Part shown: positions 44,160 to 56,000 of the stretch, one piece after another
Position numbering within the stretch: the stretch's first letter is position 1
Layout: every line of letters begins with the position of its first letter
Notes under the pieces: generated by a model
Seen by the model: only the letters and a program-made list of their open reading frames with translations
What the model was told of the DNA's origin: nothing
The model's database searches: none
Position numbers and translations under genes: made by a program
DNA from: Codonopsis lanceolata
Taxonomy: Eukaryota; Streptophyta; Magnoliopsida; Asterales; Campanulaceae
Direction: 5' to 3'
Length of the DNA stretch: 64,000 bases
NCBI GenBank assembly: GCA_013146195.2
Contig: CM028382.1
Span: 118,123,023-118,187,022, forward strand

Positions 44160-47100
44160 TTCAAGATTTACTCGGTGTACTTCTTGAAGGGAAAAATGAT
44201 TCCTCTGTTCATAATTACCAATATACGCTATCACTATTCTTCTCATAACTTATCCACTTATGTTGAAAGCAGAGACAAACATGAACTGGAATTGGACTTC
44301 AAGAGATACTGGGAAGAGTTCCGTTCATCAAGCTCCGAAAAGGTTGCTGCGTATTGATGCTACTTCTTTTGTGGTTTTCCTGTAGATATAATTGTTGACA
44401 ACGGCTGATGGTTTCTTTCTGTCCATGCAGGAGAAAGAAAAGGCCTTGAATCTGACTGTTGATGTTTTCTGTAGATTAGTGAAGCATCATGCTAATGTAG
44501 CTCAGTTGATTACCATGTATGATTATAACTTCTCTCAATGTGTTATGTTGCATTGATTATTACTTTTCCCTGATGCATTTATCACTTTTCAAGATTAGTT
44601 ATCCATTCCACCTTTTCCTGCATTTTTCTAGACAGAAGTGAATTTTACTATCTGTTAACTTGGAGGTAACTATGTTCTGTATATAATTTATGATATACAA
44701 GAGATTATTTCAGAAAAATCTATCTAGAAGAAGCAGTCAGAATCTGAGAAGTAGAATAAATATTAGAAACTTCCCACATCTCTCAACTTCCCCCACAACC
44801 CCATGTATTCTGTATGAAAATAAATGAATGTATATCTTCATAATGCTAATCTCGAAGGGGTGGGTTCGTCTTCAGCTAGTTCACAAGCTAAAAGTATTAG
44901 GGTGCTTCATTAAATGTGATAGGTAGTTGCTCAGGCTTTTATTGCCACTTATATTTATCTGTCCATCTATCTTTATTATGCTATCTTCAGCTAGTTCACA
45001 AGCTAAAAGTAAATGTTCGTCTATCAAAACAATACATCTAAGAAATGTTATTTTATGAGTTGTCTTGCAAAAAGGAGAGTCCCTGCTTTATTTTGTGCGA
45101 TATTATCTTTTATTTTTCTTTGTTATTTTATTGAAGTTATACACAGAGTAGATGTTGACTACGCTATTGTTGTGATTCACAGGTTAGTAGAGACACACAT
45201 ATTCTCTTTTGTTGTTGGAAGGGCATTTGTAACCGATATTGAAAAGTTGAAAATTAGGAGCAAAACAAGATCATTGGAGATTGAAAGTGTGTTGGGCTTT
45301 TTCTCGGAAGTCGCAAAGGTCTGCTTCAGATGCTTAATGCTTACAATCTCTGTTCCATCTTTCTCTCCTGCTTGAGTGGAGTTGGGACTTCTTGTTGTAT
45401 TTAACGTTTTGAATGTGTATCTGCAGGATGGCATTCAGCCTGGTTCAAATTTGTTACATGCTGTGGAAATCCTTGTATCTGGGGTATATTCGTAAGCTTC
45501 ATCTATTTGAATAACTCATGTTGCCTGCCCATTTTATATTTGCATTCTGAGGCATGCTCATACATTTTGGCCTTCTGTTTTCCAAATCATATATATGTCA
45601 TGAGATTGCGAATCACAGAAATAACTTGTTCATATTACGATGTCTGATTCGTTCTTTTACTCTCTGCTTGGTGGTGGTGGTTTTTTTTTTTTTAGGGGGG
45701 ACGGAGGTCGTAAAATGTTATTTTATGAGTTGTTGACAGGCACTAAAGATTCACGTTGTTGTTATTCCCATTATCTTTCCTAACATAACCCGTGTATGTT
45801 GTTGGCAGCCAATTGATAAGCAGTCTCTCCTTGATTCTGGGATCTTATGTTGTCTCATTCATATTCTCAATGCTCTTTTGGCTCCCGAAGCGGGAAATCT
45901 TAGACAAAATGCTTCTACTATTTGTGAGGAGCCGTTAGGACCGGAGAAAATTGACAATGATGACGTTGGGCCGGTCCGCCGGCTTGAGGTAGGCTGCTTA
46001 ACATTATTTTTATGTATTGTCATGAACCACTTAGACGCATCCATGTTTACTTACATTTTTGTTTGAGCACAACTTATCTTTTCCGCAATTGATTTTTGTA
46101 GCGAGATTGGGATCTTGGGACATCTTGTGAATCTTTTGTTGTTGTTGCTACTGCAATGAGACTAAAGGAGACCAATTCTGATTCTCTGCGAGATTTCTTT
46201 GGGTTTGATGAGTGTTTTTTTTTTTTAATGGTTACTCTACTTTTGTTGAAATATGTAGGAATGTACACCCGTAAGGATATATGATATACCCACAGCACAA
46301 CAAATCCACAAAACAGTTTTGTTGATTAAGTAAGAAGAAGAGAAGAATAGAATATGATTTGGAAGCCGTAACCTTTAAATGGTTAGGCTAGGGTATTCAT
46401 ATATATGAGCATATGAAACCTAATGTTACAACTAGTACCCTTCATATTTCATAACATCCCTTATCATCTAACACTCTCCCTCAAATTGGAGTATACATAT
46501 CATGCATACCTAGCTTGCTACTAATATAACTCAGTCTCAATATGCTTTGTGGTAAGCACATCAGCAAGTTGTTCAGAAGACCTGACATAACCCGTGATAA
46601 TAACCCTCTGTTATAACTTTTTACTAATGGAATGACATCCAACCCCCACATGCTTTATATAAGCGTAAAAGGAAAAACTGTTTTTTGGGATGTGGCTCCG
46701 ATGGCGGTCTGCTGGTCCATATGGAGGGTAATAAATTGAAGATGCTTCGAGAATGTAAAGAGGAGCAGCATAGAGGAACTAAAGAAGTCAATTTTTAGAC
46801 TTTGTTTTTTTGGTGTCATGAGTTGGTAGTGCAGGACGATAATCCTTTTGTAGAGTTTGTGGATAATATTTCTTTTGGTTAGGGATTTGGGTTGTATACC
46901 TCTAGTGTACATAGGACGCGTCACCTGGCTTGACGCTTTATTTTAACACCGACTTTACTTTACTTTTCAAAAAAATAAAATAAAAATTACTAAACCCAAT
47001 CTCATCAAGAGTCCACATCAACTCACATGTCGATTGAGCTATGGCTCTATACTTTACCTGTGCACTCGATCTTGATACTACCGGTTAGTGCAGGGCGATA

Positions 47101-50100
47101 ATCCCTTTGTAGAGTTTGTAGATAAGGTCTTTTTTGGTTAGTGCGGGGATTTTTACCCGTTTAAGAGGTCTACGTCAAGGAGATCCTTTGTCCCCTTTTC
47201 TATTTATCATCGTTATGGAAGCCCTGAGTCGGATAATTGAGGTAGCTGTTTCTAAGGGCATGATTCGTGGTTTTTCTATTGGTAGGGAGGATGGATCTCA
47301 AGTGTTGGTCTCTCATTTACTTTTTGCAGGTGACACTCTAGTTTTTTGGGAAGCAAAGACAGACGAGTTAGGCTATCTGAGGATGATCCTGCTTTTCTTC
47401 GAGGCAGCCTCCAGTTTGAAGGTGAATATTCTGAAAAGTGAGTTGCTGGTCATGGGAGGTGGAGGAAGTGGATGAGTTGGCTGCGTTTTTTGGATGCAAA
47501 GTGGGTGGTTTTCCAACGACTTTTCTCGGGCTCCTGTTGGGTGCTAATCCTAGAAAAAAGGAGATGTGGAATCCAATTATAGCAAGGTTCAAGCGTAGGT
47601 TAGCAGGGTGGAAAAAACAATATCTGTCAAAGGGTGGTAGATCAAGGGTGGTTTTTTTTATGTGGGAAGCAGCAAATGAAGCTTTGCTAACATGGGACAA
47701 CCTCCAGCGTCGTGGTAAAGTCTTTGTCAATTGGTGTTGCCTATGTAAATGTGATGGGGGAAAGTATAAATCATTTGCTACTTAATTGCCAGTTTGCTAG
47801 GAGGTGTTAGGACTTTGTGTTCAATCTGTTTAAAGTGGAGTGGGTTATACCCAATTTGGTGAATGAATTGATGAGAGCGTGGTCCCTGTATAAACGGAAA
47901 CGGAGAAATCACTTGTGGGAGGCTGCCCCGTTGGCGATATGCTGGATTAATTGTTGGAAAGAAATGCCAGAATTTTTGAGAACGTGGAGAACCTTAGAGA
48001 AGATTAAGGAGCTTATTCTGCATATTCTGTCTTTTTGGTGCCATGAGTCGTTTCTGTTTGTTACAAACCCTTTTGTAGAGTTTGTGGATGGCTTAGCGTG
48101 TAATTAAAATCCTTAGCGTATACTTTGTGTGTACGGAGGACGCGTCACCTGTTTTGACGCTAGCATATTTATAATACTTTCATACTTGGCGAAAAAAAAA
48201 GGGTCTCTTTTGGTTAGTGATTTGGATTGTATACATCCAGTGTAGATAGGATTCGTTACTTGGTTTGATGTTTTGTTTTAATACCGACTTTACTTTTTTT
48301 TTTTTTGATAAGTAAAGAATATATAAATATGAGCGTCAAAATAGGGAACGCGTCCTTACTACACTAGAAGTATACAAAGCTCGAGAGCTTCTATCCGCTA
48401 GATATGCTATTTACAAATTCTACAAGTCATTTTCGAACCGAGTGGATAGTTCGCAGCCTCTACACACCAAGAGAATGGAGTGCGAAGCAAAGAATTCTTT
48501 AATACAGACTTTACTTTGCTTATCAAAAAATAAAAATAAAAATCACACCATAACTAGGTGTTGAACTACTAAACCTAATCTCATCAAGTATTTGGCGAGT
48601 CCACATCAACTCACATGTTGATTGAGCTATGGCTCTATACTCGGCTCGATACTAGCGGTTGGTTCATGCTTTTCCAAGATACTAAGTTGCCTCCAAAAAT
48701 ACACATACCCTGTAGTTGTGCCCAAAATCCCTTAACTCTCATGTACCCAAATCTTGATAAAGTAACCCATGACATGAAGCCCCTTTGAGATATAGAGAAT
48801 CTTCACCACAGCCTCCCAGTGAGTAGATTGTGGAGATCACATACATTGGGTGACTACTCACCGGAAATGCAATCTCGGGTTTAGTCACAACCAAATAGTT
48901 CAACTTTCTTACAAACGTACGATACCTGGATGAGCCAATTCTTTACCATCATTGATGCTAAGCCTTACATTTGAATCCATAAGAGTCTGGTTTTGCACCT
49001 AACATCCCAATGTCAGTTTGTTTCGAACGAGAAACTTTAATTCCCAAAAAATACAAGTTCCCTAAGTCTTTTGGCTGAAATTTTTCTAGGAGAATGAATT
49101 TAAGTGCAAAAATACCCACACTATCTCCACAAGTAACAATATCATCAGCATAAACAATTGAGAGTACACACTGTGCATCACGTTGGTGATAAAACACTAT
49201 TAAACACTGAATGATCATTGCTGTTCCTCATAAGCCTAAAATCTATCACCACCTCACTAAATCTCTCAAACCAAGCTGTGAGAAATTGTTTTAGACCATA
49301 AAACGACCTCTTCAATTTACTTTCCATCCCGGACTCCCTTTGAACAACAAACCCAAGTGGTTGTTTGAAATAGATCTTTTCCTGGACATCACACTGAAGA
49401 AACACATTCTTCGCAACTAGTTGGTGTAGATGTTAATGGTAGGATGCATCAATAGAAACAAACAACCTAACAAAAGCCAACTTGGTACCAGGGAAAATGC
49501 ATCCTAATAATCTACACCATAGGTATAAGCATAACCTTTAGCTACTAGATGGGCCTTCAAGCGAGCTAGAGAGCCATCGGGATACACTTTTACTGTCTAT
49601 ACCCACTTACAACTGGGTGCACACTTACCGTGTGGCAAAGGAACCAAATCCAAATTTGATTCAAGAGCACTCATCTCCTCTTCTGTAGATGTCCATACAA
49701 ACTTAGGAATATGATAAGACTCAAGTGAACTAATAAAAGAACAGCTAGACAAAACAAAGTATCTAACTTAGTTAGAAATGAAATATTCTGCACAACTACG
49801 CTTATCTTTTTGAAGAGCAATCGAAACATCTAAATCAAATGGTGAAGCCACAGGTGAGCTAGGATTTGTAGACGAGAGGACTGGTGGCATGGTAGGGGCA
49901 TCATTAGAAGATGCTGATTGGGGTTCCTCTTGTGGACGTCGAGAGTAGATGTGCTGAATGGGGGGAAGAGAGGATGTATGAGAGGTGTAGCATGAGTGGT
50001 GTGTGACCGGACAATGGGATAAACAAGAAAATTATCATTCGAGTCTGACGGTTCAACGCATGCCATAGGATAGAATGATTTTGATTCAGAAGATGTGAGA

Positions 50101-53001
50101 TCTAGAGAAACCAAATAGTGATTCGATTCAAGGGAAAAACCATGATACCCCTCCTAAGAATGAGAGCAACCTAGGAAGACACATGTGAGGGATTTGGGAT
50201 CCAACTTAGTGACATGTAGACGATGACCCCGAACAAAACACACACTTCCAAAGGTCTTTGGATGTTAACGGCGTTAGAATGTCACTTTAAGTGAGCCCCA
50301 AATGGGGACTATTTGAATATATATGAAGCATATATGGGCTGTTGAAAAATGAGGGTTAACACGCTCTGATATTTATATACATTTACCATTATCAAAAAAA
50401 AAAAGTTTAGTTTTTAGCAGCAGCCAGTGTGGTTTGTCATCAGCGTGAAGCGCTTTCATTCTAGATTTGATATTCTTGCTATCATTACCTAATATACCTA
50501 ATATGTTTTTTCACGGGACGAGGAATAAAACTAATTACAAACATCTTTGAATTTGCTAATGCTAGGTTTCATTCGTGTCGTGTAGGTAGAGGGAAGCGTT
50601 GTGCATATTATGAAAGCATTGTCAAGTCATACTACAGCTGCTCAGAGTTTGATCGAGGACAATTCACTTCAGTTACTCTTTGAGATGGTTGCCAATGGTT
50701 CACTGATTGTATTTTCTCGATATAAGGATGGTCTTGTCCCGTTGCACACCATTCAGCTTCACAGACATGCAATGCAGGTAATCCTCTAATTAACTATCTG
50801 TGTAGCTACAAAGCTTTAAAAAAAAGATATACATGCTTGATCATAAAAAAAAACTCCCTTTTTGGATTTCTGCCAGCTACTGAATGTTAGTTTTTCTTTG
50901 TATTTCATTCCGCTCTGATTTCAGATACTTGGTCTTCTTCTGGTTAATGACAATGGCAGCACTGCCAAGTATATACGGAAACACCATCTGGTATGTTCTC
51001 ACTTGTTATTCTTGACCTGTTATTTAATTCCTGAATTAGATGGGGTACTTTATATTGCTAGTATCATAAACGGGGCACTTTAATTCTCTTTCTCTATCTT
51101 TCTTGCATCATTGAGTAATCTGAAAAAATTGAGATGTTTCTATGTAGTCTATCTTTCACACAAGTTCTTTATTTATTGTGCACTATGCACCGTTGACAAG
51201 AACAATTGTCTCGTCTTCCTTTTCGTTTGAAAACTAGTCCATATCCTTGTGAAGAGGGAATGCCTGTTTCATTGTCTTGAATGATGTGGACATGCATCTG
51301 AACTTTGGTTCTTTGCAACCACATGAACCATAACTTTAATTGTCAGAGATGAGTTGGAGGAAACTGACCCTTTAGGCCAATCTGAAACTACCATCTTGGA
51401 TGGTTCATGTTAGCACGCATTCACTTGAGGCATAAAATTCTTGTGAAAAGGGAATGCCCTTATATTATTTGTAATGATGAGGACACATCTGAAACTTTGT
51501 TTCTCGGCAAGGATGTCAGCCAGAACTTTGATTATCAGAGATGGATTGGAGGAAACCCAATACTATAGAACATTTTAAAACTAGCATCTTGGATGGTTCA
51601 CCTTAGGAAGCCTTCACTTTCGGCATTAGAATTTTAGTTTCATGATTGTGTTTTGCATGTAAATAGTGGTCCATAAGTTTGATAAAGAAAGGCTTTGAGG
51701 GGGGTGGTTGTGAATTGCCTTTCTAAATTCTTTTAGATAAACAAAAATGTTTTTTTCAAATTAGTCTACTAACTGCTAGACTGTTTTACTCTAAATTGAG
51801 TTACAACCCAATTTTGAAAAACAACTCAATTAATGCAACCACAATTAAGTTCAATATTTTACATTGGAGTTGGAAATTTAAAGCCTTTAGAAATCGATCC
51901 CCTCAAAGGATAAGGTATTGACTAAAACAGATAGCTCAAAGAGTTAAAATAACCAAGCTTATCAAGGTGTTTATTCAACTGAGTCTCAATCACTATGGTT
52001 AGTAATGAACTAGTTAAACAAGTAAATAAATTAAGTAAACAAGAGTAATAAAAGAGATTTATAGTATTTAGAGGCTTTATCTTTAAGCACTCCTACATCC
52101 ACAATCTTCCTTCTATTGGAGTTTCACTATAGTCAAGCCAAGCTAGACTGCAATTGGTGTTACAAGGATGTCCAAACTCTAATCCAAGAGTTTCTTAAGT
52201 TCAAGATCACTGGAACTTTAATACTCACTAACCTTTTCTTCTTGAGTAGCCTAGTTGCTTCAGCAGCTATATTCAGTACTTCACGGAATATATGTACACA
52301 CTTTTCTAGTTTGATCTCTATACACCAAGTCTTTACACCCTTTTCTTTTGTACATGAACCACTTTGTACATCCATGTGTGTATTTGTGTGTACATATGTC
52401 TATGTGTCTTCTTTTCGAGAGTGGAAACCCTCTTCTATTTGTTTTTGTTCTCCAAGACAGGTGTCATGATAATCTAGCCATTACAGACGACTTTCTTGGC
52501 CAATCATAGAGTTTTAGCCGCCCTCTTAGATTGGATAACATTCCTTTTTTCTTGGCAATTTTATATTCAAGATGGTACGTGTCTCCTTTCTCATCCACGC
52601 GAAACCTTCGAAGCTCGGCTATCTGTTTTATGGCCTTCTTTGATAGTCGACTAAGTGATGTAGATGTAGACGTAGCTGTTGATATACACTCAGCTAAGTG
52701 TTTTCCTTAAACACAAAGGTAAAGCTAAGTATCAAGCTTATGCTATGACCTTGTTTGCCACTAATTATCTTGTTAGTCGAGTATTTTGGCCATCTCCGAT
52801 CTCGGCTAACAGGTTCTCCCGGCTAAGTGATTGCACTTTCACCTGTGGTCAAGTGAAAAAAATAAAAATATAAACGATTTGGCTCATTAAAATATAATTG
52901 CTTCTTCACCCTTTTTTCATAGACACGTGAAATATGGCACAAATGTTGCATGTGTGTTATTTTTGTTTTTCTTTTGTTATAATATTTCATAGCTCACTAT
53001 A

Positions 53002-53033
<32 letters not shown>

Positions 53034-56000
53034 GGGCATAGTTGTCAAAGGCGAGAGGCGGGTGAGGGGTCCATTTTTGAGGCGTGAGGCGAGGCGCTCA
53101 AAAGGCACTCATGGAAACAATATCAAAAATAAAATAATATATATATATATATTGCTTAACAAATCTCAACAAAAACATGTCAAATAAATAAATTATGGGA
53201 ATAAACTGGACAATAGAGATAACCCATTTTTTTAATTTTCAGATTCCTAATCCACAGCGTACATAAAAAAAATCCAGCGACCAATTAAATAGAATTAGAC
53301 CAAAAATAGCTTGAAACTCCCCCAATCCAAAAACCAAGCAAGAGACTAACATATATACGCGCCGACGAACCGAATTTTTTTTCCAGCGCGGGCGCGTGGG
53401 GCACGTGACACATATTCCGGCGACAGTGAATGCACAGATAGGTTGTCCTAGTCACGGTGATAGTGCCTTAGATTGGGTGAAAAGTGAAGATCGGAGGCTA
53501 GATCTAGAATTGAAACTTCCCAGCTATTCCGGCTATCCTCGCCTCGACTAGCCTATACTACTCCGGGCGCCGGACCCTAGCCTGAGGTCACCTCTCGCCT
53601 GAGGTGAGAGAAGTGAGCACCTTTAACAAATATGGTGGGGGGTTGGGGGAGTGGGCGCATGTGTGTGTTAAGCTTGATATACATTGTTGGGCCCTTAGCT
53701 AACAACTTAAGCTTTTAGTTGAGTTGGTAACTTAACATAGTATCAAACTATGCTTTGGCAAGATGATGGGTAAAAGTGTCCGGCTGACACTTGTTACCCA
53801 AAGTATTATGAGTGTATATGTTGGCACACTGTTTGGTTTATGATGCTCCTGGTGAGGCATATTTGTTTCTTTCTCTGCGTGTCGGGATCGTCACACATGA
53901 GGGAGTGTGCCAAAGCTTGGTGGTTATTTTTAAGATATTGGAGATGTTTGGTGGTTATTCTTAAAATTTATGGATGGTATGCCATTTAAAAGTTTGTAAT
54001 TACTTTTTAGCCATGCAAGCGATTTTGAAAATTCGAAAAAGCCTCGCAGGGCTTCAAAAAGATCCCTTCCACTTTATAGTACTACCCACCCATGGGGTAT
54101 ACTTTGAATTGTTGCACAAATTAAGAAAATGGTTGAAAAGCTAGTAATTAACTAAATTCTTATAACTTTGTGGGGCCTTTTTAACTTGCTTTAGTGATTT
54201 GACATGGTCATTCTTATCCACAAACTCATAATGTATTGCATTCATTATGCTAAAATATATGTTCGCAAAAAGGAGTTGGGACAAAGTAAAGAGTTGTAAC
54301 TAATACATAACAACAATCATTTTTTTTTGATAAGTAAGGTATAAGTAATATTACTGGGCGTAAAAAAAGGAGACGCATCCTTGTATATTGGGAGTATACA
54401 TGCACTAAACTACAAACCAAAAGACCCAAACCTAGTTACAAAAAGGATCCTCTAAAGTTGGATCAGCAGTTAAGCACCAGAATCTCAAATACATAAGGAA
54501 AGCCTGTTTGATTCCTTCAATATCAGATTCAATATTCTCGAATGCCCTTTTGTTCCTCTCTTTCTAGATGGTCCACCAAATAGCTGAAGGGGCGTACTTC
54601 CAAAAAACACTCCTTCTATTCCGGGTAAAAGAAGGCCATCCCCGAAGCGTATCAATAACAATCTTGGGCATAAACCACGGAACATTAGCAGAGTGGAAAA
54701 GGGAATTCCATATCTCCCTAGCCATAGAGCAATGAAGCAGCAAATGATTTACATCCTCCTCCTCACTTTTGCACATGTAGCATCGATTAACATAAATCAA
54801 TCCCCGAGATCTCAAGTTTTCCCCCGTCAATATGACGCCCCCTGCTGCCTCCCAAACAAAAAAAGCTACCCTACCGGGGATTTTATGTTTCCAAATCTCC
54901 TTCCATGGGAAGAAACTTTTTTCCTTCTCTATCATCTTAGAGTAAAAAGATCTAACGGAGAACAATCTGTTATTAGAAACCTTCCAGATGATTTTATCTT
55001 CACTCAAAACCTGCCGCTTGCAACCCTGGAGAAAATCCATGAACCTGCCGTCACAATCTCCCGCCATGCAAGTTTCCGCAAAAGCGTGACTCCAAAGGTC
55101 TCAGACCCCTTGATTGACCACCAACGAACTCACCATTTCCTCCTTGTTGATCGCAATGTTGTATAGACTAGGAAACATCGGTTGCATGGTATTACTTCCG
55201 CACCAAAAATCCTTCCGTAACCTCGACTTGATTTCCCCCTACATCGAATTTGATGAACCCGTTGAAAGCATTCCATACTCCCATAATACCTTTCCGCACA
55301 CTAGATCCATGTGAGGACAGAACTTTCTTTGGGAACCAAAGATGATCACCCGCTCCATATTTGCTCACCACTAACCTCCTCCATAGCGACTCTTTATCCA
55401 CTAAAAACTTCCAAAGCCACTTACCCAATAGAGCCTTGTTAAAGAATCTGATATTTTTAACTCCTAGACCCCCACTCTCCTTGTTAGAGCATACCGAGTC
55501 CCACCCAACTAAATGATAATTCCTCGTCTCTTTGTCCCCTTCCCAAAGGAAATCTCTTTCTAACTTCTCAATTCTCTTTAAAACTGAGGCAGGGGCCATA
55601 AACAACGATAGAAAATAGGTGGGGAGATTAGATAGAGTACTCTTAATAAGAGTACGTCTTCCACCCTTTGATAAGAATCGTCTTTTCCACCCCGCCAACC
55701 GCCTCTCAAACCTAACCATTACTGAGTTCCACACATTTCTGTTCTTAAAAGACGAACCAAGAGGTAAACCTAGGTACGAAGTAGGAAGGCTAGAAACGTT
55801 GCAGCCAAAGAACGAGGCTAAAGCCTCCACGTTATCCACTCTACCTAAGGGGATTAACTCACATTTCACATTTCGAGAAACAAAGTAGAGAAAAGAGAGA
55901 AGGGAGAGAGAATGCACGAGAATTATTGCAGCCGTAGTGTTCTGCGTAACCCTTCATGTATGTTACTGCATATAGAATACACACACACACACACACACAT

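Larger units (their letters stand above)
46835..48680. repeat. Tandem duplication of a LINE-tail plus copia segment
   Basis: Copy A (46835-47094) and copy B (47095-47143 joined to 48220-48296 and 48498-48680) both read from GTGCAGGRCGATAATCC through the LINE tail into copia RNase H sequence (AGTCCACATCAACTCACATG). Copy B is interrupted by two later LINE insertions. Confidence 0.7.
46244..50330 (-). mobile_element. Degenerate copia element in SPI intron 6, with nested LINEs
   Basis: Reading on the minus strand: an integrase tail with KLDPKSLTCVFLGCSHS (50160-50230), reverse transcriptase pieces (48958-49680) with LKAHLVAKGYAY, SFYGLKQ and VYADDIV, RNase H pieces (48560-48680 and 46480-46660) with a decayed EQLADVLTTKH, and a 3' LTR. 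The 5' LTR and gag are absent. It is cut by several LINE insertions. The YADD variant of the catalytic box and many stops show it is inactive. Confidence 0.8.

Noticed and set aside
52116..52469. 117-codon open frame in SPI intron 8
   Set aside because: No domain match; lies in decayed repeat DNA within an intron, with no splice context.
42224..55917. LINE reverse-transcriptase frames as host genes
   Set aside because: They are 5'-truncated LINE copies with tails and target duplications inside SPI introns, not independent genes.
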